A stretch of DNA of 64,000 nucleotides from Gemmatimonadota bacterium (GCA_028287235.1 JAQBQB010000010.1:372001-436000); one strand, 5' to 3'; shown: positions 7,445 to 17,773, numbered from the stretch's first letter. Made by a program: numbers and translations. Notes: generated from the letters alone by a model not told the origin.

Positions 7445-8374
7445 GTGTTCGGCGTGGGCGAGCACCACCGGCCCGACTATGCCGTCTCGTCGCCGGCGAT
7501 CGTGCTTGCCGCCGCCGCGGAACGAACGAAGCGCATTCGGCTCACGAGCGCCGTCACGGTGTTGAGCTCCGACGATCCCGTGCGCGTCTTTCAGAACTTC
7601 GCCACGCTCGACCTGCTCTCTGGCGGGCGCGCCGAGATCATGGCCGGACGCGGCTCGTTCATCGAGTCCTTTCCACTGTTCGGCTACGACCTGAGCGATT
7701 ACGACGAGCTGTTCACCGAGAAGCTCGAGCTGCTGCTGGCGCTCCGCGACAACGTGCGCGTCACCTGGTCGGGCAACCACCGCGCACCGCTGCGCGACCT
7801 GGGGGTGTATCCGCGGCCGCTGCAGAATCCGCTGCCTGTTTGGGTGGCCGTTGGCGGAACGCCGCAGTCCGTCGTGCGCGCCGCCACCCTCGGCCTGCCC
7901 ATGGGGCTCGCCATCATCGGCGGAATGCCGGAACGGTTCGCGCCCATGGTGTCGCTCTATCGCGAGACGGCGCGCAAGGCGGGCCACGACCCGGCGAAGC
8001 TGGCGGTGAGCATCAACTCGCACGCCTATATCGCCGACACGTCGCAGCGCGCGTCCGACGATTTCTACCCGGGCTACGCCGAGGTGATGACCCGTCTCGG
8101 GCGCGAGCGTGGGTGGCCGCCGACCACACGCGAGCAGTTCGACGTCTCGCGCTCGCTGCGCGGCGCGTTAGTTGTCGGCACCCCGGACGAGGTAGTCGAG
8201 AAGATTCTGTATCAGTACGACATCTTCAAACACGATCGCTTCATGGCCCGATTCAGCGTTGGCGCCATGCCGCACGAGAACATGATGCGCTCGATCGAGC
8301 TGTTTGGGACGGAAGTTGCCCCTAGAGTGCGGCAGGAAATCGAGCGGCGCTCCGCGGCGGACCAAAAGACTTGA
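7445..8374 (+). pseudogene. LLM-class flavin-dependent oxidoreductase, 5'-truncated
   Basis: The sequence from [16 protein letters not shown] to the stop is a clear bacterial luciferase-like monooxygenase ([45 protein letters not shown], and a C-terminus [11 protein letters not shown]). Relatives I know carry about 45-50 residues before the conserved FGVGEHH, holding the first strand and helix of the TIM barrel. Here the frame is open only back to 7397 and the added residues do not resemble that part; homology starts at LDVFG (about 7439). No ATG or Shine-Dalgarno serves the frame; only GTG at 7445. The likely reading is a gene that lost its 5' end, next to the hairpin at 7318-7363. Sequencing error or an unusual start upstream are alternatives. 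Confidence 0.68.
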
Positions 8375-8450
8375 CGACCGCTGCCCGCTCGAAGGCCTCT
8401 CCCGGAAAACACAAGCTGTCCGGGGTCCTCGAAATCGGCTAAGTTGAATC

Positions 8451-9464
8451 ATGCCAATGAGATGGACATCTAGTTCCGGCAAGTCGCTGAAGCAGACTCT
8501 GGCGCGCTTTGGAATCAAGGCGGCCATCGTCGTGTCCGGTGTCGCTGTGGCGGCGGGAACGATTCACAAGCAGACGTACCTGCCGCGTACACCGTTGGCG
8601 AAGCGCATTGTCGCGTCCGCTCCGGTGAACGTGAAGACGCCGTGGGGTACCACGCACGCAGCGGACTCGAGCGTGGCACCGGGCGGTTTGGACGCGGGCG
8701 TCGACCACGATCGCATCTCGTATTGGGTGAAGCGTCTCTCGACTACGCTGAGCGCCGACTTCGCGCGCACGCTCGAGCGCAAGGCGAAGTATTCCGACAT
8801 GATCGCCGCCAAGCTCGAGGCGAAGCAAATGCCGCGCGATCTCGTCTACCTCGCGATGATCGAGTCGGAGTTCAATCCGAATGCCAAGTCGCCGGTGAAG
8901 GCGGTGGGTCTGTGGCAGTTCATGAGCGCCACGGCGCGCCAGTTCGGCCTCACCGTGAAGGGCCGTGTCGACGAGCGCCGCGATCCGGCGCGCGCCACCG
9001 ACGCCGCGGTCGCCTATCTCTCGAGCTTGCACGACAGACTCGGCTCGTGGTATCTCGCCGCCGCCGCGTACAACTCGGGCGAGGGTACGGTGCTGCGCGC
9101 GCTCAAGGCGACGACGGGGAAGACGACCGGCACCGACGACGACTTCTTTCGCATTCTTCCGCTGCTCCCGAAGGAGACGCAGGACTACGTGCCGAAGCTC
9201 ATCGCCTCCGCGCGCGTGGGCAACGACCCGGCACGCTATGGTGTCGCCGTCAAGGAAGCGGCGGCGAGCGGCGACGTGGCCCCGACCCCCGCTGCGACGG
9301 TGACACCCACGCCGACGGCGACGGCCGCCACGCCGGTTGCAAAGCATGTGAAGAAATCCCCACCGAAGACGACGAAGCACAAGGTTGCGACCGCCGTGAA
9401 GAAGAAAATCGCGCCGAAGACCAGAGCGAAATTGAAAACGGCGCACCGTACGCCGAAGCCCTAA
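8451..9464 (+). CDS. Lytic transglycosylase (SLT domain) with basic tail
   Basis: A 337-residue murein lytic transglycosylase of the MltD/Slt type. A hydrophobic signal or anchor segment lies at residues 22-38. The catalytic domain follows at about 105-245, with the catalytic Glu138 in AMIESEFNP, then AVGLWQFMSATARQFGL and AAAYNSGEGTV. After about residue 265 comes a Pro/Thr/Ala linker and a Lys-rich tail (HVKKSPPKTTKHK) that may bind the wall or nucleic acid; no LysM repeat is visible. It acts in the periplasm, cutting peptidoglycan glycan strands. It lies 18 bases before the cobalamin-binding protein gene on the same strand. Confidence 0.9.
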   Translation: MPMRWTSSSGKSLKQTLARFGIKAAIVVSGVAVAAGTIHKQTYLPRTPLAKRIVASAPVNVKTPWGTTHAADSSVAPGGLDAGVDHDRISYWVKRLSTTLSADFARTLERKAKYSDMIAAKLEAKQMPRDLVYLAMIESEFNPNAKSPVKAVGLWQFMSATARQFGLTVKGRVDERRDPARATDAAVAYLSSLHDRLGSWYLAAAAYNSGEGTVLRALKATTGKTTGTDDDFFRILPLLPKETQDYVPKLIASARVGNDPARYGVAVKEAAASGDVAPTPAATVTPTPTATAATPVAKHVKKSPPKTTKHKVATAVKKKIAPKTRAKLKTAHRTPKP

Positions 9465-9482
9465 CGCACGAGCACGTTCGAC

Positions 9483-10328
9483 ATGCGCATTGTCTCTTTT
9501 CTCCCGGCGGGTACCGAGATCGTCGATGCGCTCGGCGCGAGCGCGCAGCTCGTCGGCCGGTCGCACGAGTGCGATCATCCGGCCGAGGTCACGCGTCTGC
9601 CGATCGTCAGCCGGCCCGCGCTCGACCTCGCGGGGCTGACCCAGGCGGAGATCGATGGCGCCGTCGCCGACAAGCTGCGAAGCGGCGACAGTCTGTACGT
9701 CGTCGACGAGCTGCTGCTGCGCGAGCTCGCCCCCGACGTGATCCTCACGCAGGATCTCTGTCAGGTATGCGCACCGTCGGGAAACGAGCTCACGCGCGCG
9801 GTGCTGTCGCTCCCGTCGCGACCGAACGTGGTCTATCTCTCGCCGCGCACGCTGAGCGACATCGACGGCAACATCATCGCCGTGGGCGACGCGATCGGCC
9901 GCGCGGAGGAAGCGCGCGCGATCGTGGCGACGAGCCGCGCGCGCATCGATCGCGTGCGCGACAGTGTGCGCGGCGTTTCGCGGCGCCCGCGCGTCGCCTT
10001 TCTCGAGTGGACCGACCCGTTGTACTGCGCCGGCCATTGGGTGCCGGAGATGATCGACATCGCGGGCGGTGAGGATCGACTCGGCCGTCCGGGCGCCGAC
10101 TCCGTGCGCATGTCGTGGGACGACGTGACGGCGTGGGCACCGGAGGTGGTCGTCGTGGCGCCGTGCGGCTTCGGGCTTGCGGACGCCGAGCGGTTGTCGC
10201 GCGAGATGCCCCACATCCCGAATGCGCGTGTCGTACCGGTGGACGCGAACGCTTACTTCGCACGGCCGGGCCCGCGCTACGTCGAGGGAATCGAGCTCCT
10301 CGCTCGAGTGATTCACCAAAGTTCATAA
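9483..10328 (+). CDS. Cobalamin-binding protein (BtuF-like, no signal peptide)
   Basis: A 281-residue periplasmic-binding-protein fold of the BtuF/FhuD type: N-terminal RIVSFLPAGTEIVDALG, middle VILTQDLCQVCAPSG, and C-terminal AYFARPGPRYVEGIELLA. Members with the DLCxVC signature are usually annotated as cobalamin-binding. There is no signal peptide, so it is cytoplasmic or not exported by Sec, unlike true BtuF; no BtuCD transporter genes are nearby. The role may be corrinoid handling inside the cell. Start ATG at 9483 matches the family start. Confidence 0.83.
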   Translation: MRIVSFLPAGTEIVDALGASAQLVGRSHECDHPAEVTRLPIVSRPALDLAGLTQAEIDGAVADKLRSGDSLYVVDELLLRELAPDVILTQDLCQVCAPSGNELTRAVLSLPSRPNVVYLSPRTLSDIDGNIIAVGDAIGRAEEARAIVATSRARIDRVRDSVRGVSRRPRVAFLEWTDPLYCAGHWVPEMIDIAGGEDRLGRPGADSVRMSWDDVTAWAPEVVVVAPCGFGLADAERLSREMPHIPNARVVPVDANAYFARPGPRYVEGIELLARVIHQSS

Positions 10329-10340
10329 GTAGCTTCAAAC

Positions 10341-10402
10341 CCTGGTTCCCGCGTCGATGTCCAAGTCCTGACGACCGACGCCGCTCCACTCGAGGAACCA
10401 GG
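10341..10402 (+). promoter_or_regulatory. Inverted repeat whose 3' arm covers the Shine-Dalgarno of the next gene
   Basis: CCTGGTTCC (10341-10349) pairs perfectly with GGAACCAGG (10394-10402), which contains the ribosome-binding sequence directly before ATG 10405. In mRNA a 9-bp stem with a 44-base loop could hide the start of the ADOP permease gene. Whether the mRNA begins upstream of the left arm is not known. Confidence 0.4.
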
Positions 10403-10404
10403 CC

Positions 10405-12831
10405 ATGGAACTGCTCCTGCAGGACACCCGCTTCGCATTGCGCTCGCTGCGCAAACACCGGAGCACGACGATCGTCGCGATGCTCTGCCTCGCGCTCGGC
10501 ATTGGCGCAAACACGGCGATCTACTCCGTGGTTCGCGCCGTGCTGCTCGATTCGCTTCCCTACCGCGAGCCCGAGCGTCTCCTCAAGATCACCGAGACGT
10601 ACGTCGCGCGAGGCGAGCGCGGGACGAACGGTTCCGTGTCGCCCGACAACTTTCGCGATTGGAAGGCGCAGACCACCGCCTTCGTGGACATGGCCGCGTA
10701 CCGGGACGGCAGCCTCGATCTGGGGGACGTGGCGGATCCCGAACGCCTTCGAGGCATGCGCGTCACCGCGAATCTGTTCACGGTGCTCGGCGCGCGTCCG
10801 GTTGCGGGCCGCGCCTTTCTGCCGCAGGACGACGAGCCGGCCGCGGCGCCCACGGTAGTCGTTGGCGAAGGGTTGTGGCGCAGGCGCTTCAGCGCCGATC
10901 CGAAGCTGATCGGTACGCAGATCACGCTCGGCGGCGCCAAGTACACCGTGATCGGCGTGATGCCGGGGAGCTTCGACTTTCCCGTGACGCCGGTGCGAAA
11001 CGACTTCTGGCGGCTGGTCACCACCGCGTCGATGGATCAGATGAAGGGCCGTGCCTATCACGCGCTGAACGTGGTCGGACGGCTCGCGCCGACGGCCGAC
11101 TCGGTGAGTGCGGCGGCGGATCTCGCGCGCATCACGAGCCGAATCGCGCAAGAGTTTCCGGAATCGCAGAAGAACCGCGGCGCACTCGCCGTGTCGCTCG
11201 CCGGCAACATCGTCGGCAACGTGCGCCCCGCGCTCCTCGTGCTGTTGGGCGCCGTTGGCCTCGTGCTGCTCATCGCCTGCGCGAACGTCGCGAACCTCTT
11301 GCTCGCACGCGCCGCCGGACGGCGCCGCGAGATCGCAATCCGCACCGCGCTCGGCGCCGAGCGAACGCGGCTCGTCCGCCAGTTGCTCACGGAGAGTCTG
11401 GTGCTAGCGGTGAGCGGCGGCGTCCTCGGCCTCGCGGTCGCGCAGTGGGGCTTGCGCGCCCTCGTCGGACTCGCCGCGAGCAGCCTGCCACGCAGCGAGG
11501 CCGTTGGACTGAACGGGCGCGTGATGCTCTTCGCAATGATCGTCTCTCTGGCTACCGGGTTCATCTTCGGCATCGTGCCTGCGCTGCGCGCGAGCCGGAC
11601 CGACCTCCGTGAGGATCTCTCCGAGTCGGCCGGGCGCACGAGCGCCAGCCGCCGGCAGAACCGCACCCTCGACGCATTGATCGTGGGCGAGATCGCCATC
11701 TCGTTGGTGCTGCTCGTCGGAGCGGGGCTCGTGATTCGCGGATTCGTGTCGCTGTTGCACATCGAGCCCGGCTTCAAGCCGGACGGTGTGCTCGCCTTTC
11801 ACGCGTCGGCACAGCCGACCACTCCGGACAGCGCGCGGTACGGACAGTTCTATGCACCGGTCCTGCAGCGGCTCCGCGCGCTGCCCGGCGTGCGGGACGC
11901 CGCGTTCACCAGCCTCTTGCCCATTCAAGACGCCATGACCGATCGCTACTTCACGATCATTGGGCGGCCCGTGCCGGAGATCAACCAACATCCGGACGCC
12001 GAGCAGCGCGTGGTGAGCAGCAACTATTTCCACACGCTCGGCATCCCAATGGTCGCGGGCCGGGAATTCACCGACGGCGACGGCGCGTCGGCGCCTCCCG
12101 TGATCATCATCAACGACGAGCTGGCCAAGAGCTATTTCCCCGGTGAGAGCCCGCTCGGCAAACAGATCGACGCGAGCACCGGCGTTGCGGCGACGATTGT
12201 CGGCGTGGCGAAGTCAGTCCGCCAGATGAGCCTCGACCAGGAGCCGCGCGCCGAGTTCTACCTGCCTGCACCGCAGGCCCTCCACTACCTTGGCGTCATG
12301 GCGTTCGTCATCTCGACCCAAGGATCGCCGGAGTCGTTCATATCGTCGGTGCGCAATGCCGTGCACGCGGTGGCGCCGCAGCAGCCGGTCTATCAGATCG
12401 CGACCATGAACGCGGTGATCGGCAACTCGCTGGCGACGCGCAAGCTCGTGCTGGTGTTGCTCACGATCTTTGCCGGCCTGGCGCTCGCCCTGTCGGCGGC
12501 CGGCGTGTACGGCGTGATGTCGTACGGCGTGTCGCAGCGCACGCGCGAGATCGGCATTCGCATGGCGCTCGGCGCCCGCGCCGGCGACGTCACGGCGATG
12601 GTGCTGCGCGACGCGGCGAAGTTGGTGGGCGCCGGGGTGGGCATCGGCCTCGTCGGCGCGGCGCTGTTGTCGCGCATGCTTCAGAGTTTGCTATACGACG
12701 TCGGGACGCACGACCCGCTCACCTTCGCCCTCGTGCCGGCGCTCATCGTGGCGACGGCACTCGTGGCAAGTGCGCTTCCTGCACTTCGGGCCGCGCGCGT
12801 CGATCCGTTGGACGCGACGCGGGCGGAGTGA
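10405..12831 (+). CDS. ADOP-type FtsX/MacB-like permease (808 aa)
   Basis: An 808-residue duplicated permease of the ADOP family (orphan permeases common in Acidobacteria and Gemmatimonadota). It starts with the short N-terminal box QDTRFALRSLRKHRSTT, a first transmembrane helix near 22-45, a MacB-like periplasmic domain, three helices around 275-400 (with CANVANLLLARAAGRRREIAIR), a second periplasmic domain with PGVRDAAFTSLLP, and three C-terminal helices after 680 with GVSQRTREIGIRMALGA. No ATPase gene is adjacent, which is normal for this family. Transport substrate unknown. The start has GAGGAACCAGG upstream. Confidence 0.93.
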   Translation: MELLLQDTRFALRSLRKHRSTTIVAMLCLALGIGANTAIYSVVRAVLLDSLPYREPERLLKITETYVARGERGTNGSVSPDNFRDWKAQTTAFVDMAAYRDGSLDLGDVADPERLRGMRVTANLFTVLGARPVAGRAFLPQDDEPAAAPTVVVGEGLWRRRFSADPKLIGTQITLGGAKYTVIGVMPGSFDFPVTPVRNDFWRLVTTASMDQMKGRAYHALNVVGRLAPTADSVSAAADLARITSRIAQEFPESQKNRGALAVSLAGNIVGNVRPALLVLLGAVGLVLLIACANVANLLLARAAGRRREIAIRTALGAERTRLVRQLLTESLVLAVSGGVLGLAVAQWGLRALVGLAASSLPRSEAVGLNGRVMLFAMIVSLATGFIFGIVPALRASRTDLREDLSESAGRTSASRRQNRTLDALIVGEIAISLVLLVGAGLVIRGFVSLLHIEPGFKPDGVLAFHASAQPTTPDSARYGQFYAPVLQRLRALPGVRDAAFTSLLPIQDAMTDRYFTIIGRPVPEINQHPDAEQRVVSSNYFHTLGIPMVAGREFTDGDGASAPPVIIINDELAKSYFPGESPLGKQIDASTGVAATIVGVAKSVRQMSLDQEPRAEFYLPAPQALHYLGVMAFVISTQGSPESFISSVRNAVHAVAPQQPVYQIATMNAVIGNSLATRKLVLVLLTIFAGLALALSAAGVYGVMSYGVSQRTREIGIRMALGARAGDVTAMVLRDAAKLVGAGVGIGLVGAALLSRMLQSLLYDVGTHDPLTFALVPALIVATALVASALPALRAARVDPLDATRAE

Positions 12832-12843
12832 CGGCCTCCCGAG

Positions 12844-14232
12844 CTACTTTCCGCCGTAGGTGACCCGCCACACGCGGCCGCCTTTGTCGTCGGAGATGTA
12901 CAACGCGCCGTCGGGTCCTTGCGCGACACCGACGGGGCGATGGGCCGCCTGGTCGGGCTGCATCACTCCGCCGGCGAACTTGTCGGCGAAGATCTCGAAT
13001 TTTCCGGCGCCCATCGACGGCGTTCCGCCGGCGAACGGCACGAATACCACGTTGTAGCCCTGCTGCGGACCGGGTGCGCGATTCCAGGATCCATGAAAGG
13101 CGATGAACGCGCCGCCGCGGTAATGCTCGGGAAACATCGATCCTGTATAGAACAACAGCCCGTCGGGGGCCCAGTGCGCCGGGAAGAACGCGGCCGGCGG
13201 AAGTTTCTGCGCGCACTCGCCCACCGCCTTGCCGCCGTCGCCGCCATACTCGGGCGCCAAGACCAGCTTCTGCTGATTCGGGTCGAAGTAGCAGTATGGC
13301 CAGCCGTAGTCGCCGCCTTTCACGATCTTTAACAGCTCTTCTGCCGGAAGATTCTGTCCCTGGTCGGCGTTGTACAGCTTCGGCCAGTTCTCGAACAACT
13401 GATCGCGGCCGTGCTGCGTGGAGTAGAGCTGCCCGTCGGGCGCGAAAGCGATGCCGACCGCGTTGCGAATACCCGTCGCGTAGCGCTCCCTCGGCGAGAA
13501 GGTCTGGCCCGTCTTGTTCGCGTCGTACCGCCACAGGCCGGCACGTGTCTCGAGCTCGGTGCACGGCTTGCGGCCCGGTGACTCGAGCGTGCGGTTCTTG
13601 ATCTGGCAGGAGTTCGTCGCCGAGCCCATGTCGATGAACATCCCGCCCGACGTGTCGATGGCGAATGGATGCATCGGATGGTCGCCCGTGACGGGCATGC
13701 CGCTCAGGATCGTTTCCGCTTTCGCCGTGGGGGCACCGCCGCCTGAAGGAAGCGCATAGCGCACGATGGTGGAGTGTTCTTCCGCGTAGAGCGCGTTGGC
13801 GTGCAACCCAATGCCGGTGCCGCCATGTCCGCCGCGATCGGGCGTGGCGCCGAACCGTGTGATGACATCCGCCCGTCCGTCGTGGCTCGTGTCGCGGAGC
13901 GCGACGAGGAATCCGCGGCCTGGAGGCGCCGTGTCGGGATAGTAGCTGCCGCTCCACGTGTTGACGTACACGTCGCCGTTTGGCGCGACGACGAGGTGCC
14001 GCGCGTGGCCGAGACTGTCGGCGAACACCGTCGCACAGAATCCGGGCGGCAACGTGATGCCGCCGTTGTCGCCCGGGCATGCGGCCGGCGCCGGCGCAGC
14101 GGCCCCGCGGGTCGATGCGGCGGTCGTGTCAGTCGCCGACTTGGCGCTCTCGGTTCCCCTGCTGCACGCGGACGCGATCAGCGCCGTTGCCACGAGCGCC
14201 CACAGGCCCCGCCTCCCCTTCTCGTTCATCAT
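12844..14232 (-). CDS. Sorbosone/PQQ-type sugar dehydrogenase beta-propeller lipoprotein
   Basis: A 462-residue secreted protein. The N-terminus has a signal sequence ending in a lipobox (LIASAC, Cys at about 23) and a low-complexity Ala/Thr linker. The remainder is a six-bladed propeller of the soluble glucose dehydrogenase/L-sorbosone dehydrogenase type (LPPGFCATVFADSLGHARHL, TGIRNAVGIAFAPDGQLY, GGDYGWPYCYFD, HRPVGVAQGPDGALYISDD). Several Cys pairs probably form disulfides. PQQ binding and the substrate are presumed from the family, not shown; no PQQ synthesis genes are nearby. ATG at 14232 follows GGAG at five bases. It converges on the ADOP gene with a 12-base gap. Confidence 0.88.
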   Translation of the reverse strand: MMNEKGRRGLWALVATALIASACSRGTESAKSATDTTAASTRGAAAPAPAACPGDNGGITLPPGFCATVFADSLGHARHLVVAPNGDVYVNTWSGSYYPDTAPPGRGFLVALRDTSHDGRADVITRFGATPDRGGHGGTGIGLHANALYAEEHSTIVRYALPSGGGAPTAKAETILSGMPVTGDHPMHPFAIDTSGGMFIDMGSATNSCQIKNRTLESPGRKPCTELETRAGLWRYDANKTGQTFSPRERYATGIRNAVGIAFAPDGQLYSTQHGRDQLFENWPKLYNADQGQNLPAEELLKIVKGGDYGWPYCYFDPNQQKLVLAPEYGGDGGKAVGECAQKLPPAAFFPAHWAPDGLLFYTGSMFPEHYRGGAFIAFHGSWNRAPGPQQGYNVVFVPFAGGTPSMGAGKFEIFADKFAGGVMQPDQAAHRPVGVAQGPDGALYISDDKGGRVWRVTYGGK

Positions 14233-14313
14233 ACGTGCTCCATTGCGGACGTTCGCAAAAAGGGCGATGCGTGAATCGTTCCATGCGAAGCGGAGAGAGA
14301 CGGAGAGCGCCCG

Positions 14314-14916
14314 CTATGCCTTGACCGCGAGCAGCACCGCGCCTGTCTGCTTCCCTTCAATGCTCTGCACGTAGACGCGCGCGACATCGGCAGCGGGAAT
14401 TCCGGTCTTGGGGTCCTGTCCCATCGCGGCAAGTGTTTCCGAGACCCAGCCCGGACTGACGACGTTCACGCGAATGCCGCGAGGCGCTTCGAGCGCCGCT
14501 GCACGCGCAAAGCTTTCGAGCGCGCCGTTCGCGAGGCTGAAGGCCGCCCCTCCGGGCGCGGGTTGCTGCGCCAACACGCCGCTGCTGATCGTGACCGATC
14601 CGCCGTCGCTCAACGCGCCCGGCTCGAGTGCGGCGCGCACGACGCTCACCTGTCCCATGAGCTTGTCGCCGACGCTGGCCACGAAATCGTCGTCGGTGAG
14701 CGCCGCGAGCGGCGCCCACTTCGCGCCCCCCGCGGCGCTCACGATGGCGTCGACCGGACCCACGCGCTTGAACAGCGCGCGAATCGACGCCGGGTCGGTG
14801 ATGTCGACCTTCGTTTCGCCGTGGCGGTTCGCCGAGATGACGTCGTGCTTGGGCGACAGCGTCTTCACGACCGCCGAACCGATCAATCCAGTGCCACCGA
14901 TGACGAGAACCTTCAC
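14314..14916 (-). CDS. Short-chain dehydrogenase (200-aa atypical SDR)
   Basis: A 200-residue Rossmann protein beginning VKVLVIGGTGLIGSAVV, with VDAIVSAAGGAKW and the conserved GIRVNVVSPGW. The position of the SDR catalytic YxxxK is occupied by FSLAN (within GGAAFSLANGALESF), so both Tyr and Lys are missing; the small SDR group with xSxxNGALE shares this as far as I recall. It may bind NADPH and act by another mechanism or be a sensor. GTG at 14916 is chosen because of GGGGAGAG seven bases upstream; the in-frame ATG at 14967 has no support. Confidence 0.82.
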   Translation of the reverse strand: MKVLVIGGTGLIGSAVVKTLSPKHDVISANRHGETKVDITDPASIRALFKRVGPVDAIVSAAGGAKWAPLAALTDDDFVASVGDKLMGQVSVVRAALEPGALSDGGSVTISSGVLAQQPAPGGAAFSLANGALESFARAAALEAPRGIRVNVVSPGWVSETLAAMGQDPKTGIPAADVARVYVQSIEGKQTGAVLLAVKA

Positions 14917-15032
14917 AGAATCTCTCCCCTCTGAGGTTGCCGTTGCATGCGTGCCGCGTTCATGCATTGCAGGATAATGCGATGGGAAGGGTCATCGGCT
15001 GTTCAGCTCGATGACGTGATCGCGTAGCGGCG

Positions 15033-17699
15033 CTATTTCACCGCGGGCACGCCACTCTGCTGGATCAGCTTCGCGACCAAGGCCGTCCAACCCGTTTGAT
15101 GCGACGCCCCGAGCCCCGCGCCCACGTCGCCGTGGAAGTATTCGTGGAACGGAACGAGGTCGCGCCAGTATGGGTCGTGCTGGAATTTCTCCGTGCCGCC
15201 GAATACCGCGCGGCGCCCCTCGTGACGGATGAAGATCCGAATGAGCCGGCGCGAGAGCTCGACCGACACCTCCCAAAGCGTCAGCATCTGCTTCGACCCC
15301 ACGGGATGCTCGACGGTGAACGTGGGCCCATAGTACCAGTCGAACTTCTGCAGCGCCTCGATGATGAGATAGTTGAGTGGAAACCACACTGGGCCGCGCC
15401 AGTTCGAATTGCCGCCGAACAGACCGGTACGCGACTCGGCCGGCTCGTACCCCACCTCGCCGAGGTCGGTGCCGTTCACGCGTAGGCGGAAGGGATGCTC
15501 CGCGTGCCAGCGCGAGAGTGAGCGCAGCCCATAGGGCGACAGAAACTCCTCTTCGGCGAGCATACGCGAGAGGATGGCGCGCAAGCGCGGTGCGCTCACC
15601 ACGGCGAACAGATGGCGGTGAAACTCCCCCGTGCGTGTGACGGACGCCGCGTCGCCCACGAGATCGGAGCGGTTGCGCAGGAACCACTCGAGCCGCGCGC
15701 GAAAGCTGGGAAGCTTCTCGAGCACCTCGTGGTCCATCGTCTCGACGGCGAGCAGCGGAATCAGCCCCACCATCGAGCGCGCGCGCACGTAGGTCTTGGT
15801 TCCGTCCGGGAGCCGCAGCAGGTCGTAGTAGAACTCGTCCTCGTTGTCCCACAGGTCGGCGTCGTCTTCGCCGACGGCCGCCGCGCGGTCGTTCATCGAG
15901 TGCGCGATGTGGAAATAATGCTCGAGGAACTTCGTGGCGACGTCCTCGTACGCGTCGTCCTGGCGCGCTAGCTCGAGCGCGATCGCCAGCATGTTGAGGC
16001 AGAACATCGCCATCCAGCTCGTGCCGTCGCTCTGGTCGAGCCGTGCGCCGCCGGGCAGCTGCTCGCTGCGGTTGAACACGCCGATGTTGTCCAGACCGAG
16101 GAATCCGCCTTGGAACACGTTGCGTCCGTCGACGTCTTTGCGATTCACCCACCAGGTGAAGTTGATGAGCAATTTGTGAAAGACCCGCTCGAGAAACTTG
16201 ACGTCGCCCGTTCCCGTCGCGCGTCTGTCTATCTGATACACCCGCATCGCCGCCCAGGCGTGTACGGGCGGATTCACGTCGCCGAATTCCCACTCGTACG
16301 CGGGCAGCTGGCCGTTCGGGTGCATGTACCATTCGCGGAGCAGCAGCACGAGCTGCTCCTTGGCGAGCTGCGGGTCCACCATCGCCAATGGAATCGCGTG
16401 AAACGCGAGATCCCAGGCCGCGTACCACGGATACTCCCACGTGTCCGGCATCGAGATGATGTCGTGGTTGTTCACGTGCGTCCACGAATGATTGCGTCCG
16501 TGCCATCGCTCCGGCGGCGGCGGAGGTTGCGCCGGATCGCCGAGCAGCCACCGGTGCACGTCGTAGTGATAGAACTGCTTGCTCCAGAGCAGCCCGGCGA
16601 ACGCCTGGCGTTGCACCAAACGCTCGTCGCTCGACACCTCTGGCGGCGCGAGCGGCTCGTAGAACGCATCGGCCTCGGCGATGCGGCGCGCGAACAGCGC
16701 GTCGAATGCCTCGCCGAACGCAGCCGGCCCGTTGACGTCGGCCGAGAGCCGGAGGCGAATCACGTGCTCACCGCCGGCGGCAACCGTGACGCGGTAGCGC
16801 GCCGCCGATTTGGTCCCCTCGCGCGCGGGGTTCACCGCCTCGCGATGGCCATTCACGACGTACTCGTGAAACGCGTCCTTCACGTACGGCGATTGGTTGG
16901 GCGACTGATAGAGCGCCCACGTGTTCGTCTCGTTTCCGGTGAAGAGCAGCTCGGGCTCGCCCTCGCAGGTGAGATGATACCGGCCGAGCGCTTCGTGCTC
17001 GGCAAGCACCTGCGCGGAGCCGTCGCGTGTATCGAGCGCCGCGAGCGACGGCCGGTAGCCCCGCGTTCCCCACGACCAGCCGTTACGGAACCAGAGCGTC
17101 GGCAGCACGTCGAGCGTCGCGTCCTCCGGACCGCGGTTGGCCACGGTAATGCGCACCAGCAGGTCGGTCGGCGAGCCCTTGGCGTATTCGACGGTCACGT
17201 CGAAGTAGCGATCGTCGTCGAAGCTGCCGGTGTCGAGGAGCTCGAACTCGGGATCGTCCTTGCCGCGCCGCCCGTTCTCCTCGCGCAACCGGCCGTACGG
17301 AAACGCGCGTTGAGGATACTTGTATAACGCCCGCATGTAGGCGTGCGACGGCACGTTGTCGAGGTAGAACCAGTAGTCCTTGGCGTCTTCGCCGTGGTTC
17401 CCCTCGTGACCCGAGAGGCCGAATGCGCGCTCCTTGAGATACGGATCGGCGCCGTTCCAGAGGGCCAGCGCGAAGCAGAGGCGCTGGCCCTCGTCGCAGA
17501 CGCCGAGCAAGCCGTCCTCGTTCCAGCGGTAGGCGCGGCTTCGCGCGTGGTCGTGCGGGAAGTATCCCCACGCGTCGCCGTTCGCGCTGTAGTCCTCGCG
17601 CACGGTGCCCCACGCCCGTTCGGCGAGGTATGGCCCCCAGAGACGCCAGGGCGCCTCGCCGTTGCGTGCCTCCTTCAGGCGCCGCTCTTCTTCAGTCAT
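15033..17699 (-). CDS. Large glycoside hydrolase of the GH63/MGH1 type
   Basis: An 888-residue, probably cytoplasmic enzyme with no signal peptide. The N-terminal half is a beta-sandwich region ([23 protein letters not shown]); the C-terminal (alpha/alpha)6 part contains [51 protein letters not shown] and [18 protein letters not shown], motifs of GH63 and related mannosyl-glycoside hydrolases. It should release glucose or mannose from alpha-linked glycosides or glycosylglycerate-like solutes, but the exact bond is unknown. The length fits the bacterial 'glucosidase' group of about 880-900 residues. It is a single gene; the start is at the first ATG with only weak Shine-Dalgarno. Confidence 0.88.
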   Translation of the reverse strand: MTEEERRLKEARNGEAPWRLWGPYLAERAWGTVREDYSANGDAWGYFPHDHARSRAYRWNEDGLLGVCDEGQRLCFALALWNGADPYLKERAFGLSGHEGNHGEDAKDYWFYLDNVPSHAYMRALYKYPQRAFPYGRLREENGRRGKDDPEFELLDTGSFDDDRYFDVTVEYAKGSPTDLLVRITVANRGPEDATLDVLPTLWFRNGWSWGTRGYRPSLAALDTRDGSAQVLAEHEALGRYHLTCEGEPELLFTGNETNTWALYQSPNQSPYVKDAFHEYVVNGHREAVNPAREGTKSAARYRVTVAAGGEHVIRLRLSADVNGPAAFGEAFDALFARRIAEADAFYEPLAPPEVSSDERLVQRQAFAGLLWSKQFYHYDVHRWLLGDPAQPPPPPERWHGRNHSWTHVNNHDIISMPDTWEYPWYAAWDLAFHAIPLAMVDPQLAKEQLVLLLREWYMHPNGQLPAYEWEFGDVNPPVHAWAAMRVYQIDRRATGTGDVKFLERVFHKLLINFTWWVNRKDVDGRNVFQGGFLGLDNIGVFNRSEQLPGGARLDQSDGTSWMAMFCLNMLAIALELARQDDAYEDVATKFLEHYFHIAHSMNDRAAAVGEDDADLWDNEDEFYYDLLRLPDGTKTYVRARSMVGLIPLLAVETMDHEVLEKLPSFRARLEWFLRNRSDLVGDAASVTRTGEFHRHLFAVVSAPRLRAILSRMLAEEEFLSPYGLRSLSRWHAEHPFRLRVNGTDLGEVGYEPAESRTGLFGGNSNWRGPVWFPLNYLIIEALQKFDWYYGPTFTVEHPVGSKQMLTLWEVSVELSRRLIRIFIRHEGRRAVFGGTEKFQHDPYWRDLVPFHEYFHGDVGAGLGASHQTGWTALVAKLIQQSGVPAVK

Positions 17700-17773
17700 G
17701 CCGCGGCTCGCCCGAAGGAAGGCTCATGTGCTTGAATGTGGGCCGGCAGACTCCCGTCGCCAAGGCCTTTGTT

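Noticed and set aside
10405-12831. MacB-type complete efflux pump
   Set aside because: The permease has no ATP-binding domain and no adjacent ABC ATPase or membrane-fusion protein; the duplicated layout is that of ADOP orphan permeases. The same applies to the copies at 33094 and 38928.
14314-14916. SDR with lost catalytic Tyr and Lys as a broken enzyme
   Set aside because: The FSLAN segment aligns with xSxxN in the close 200-residue relatives I recall, so the change appears to be family-wide and not a fault of this copy.
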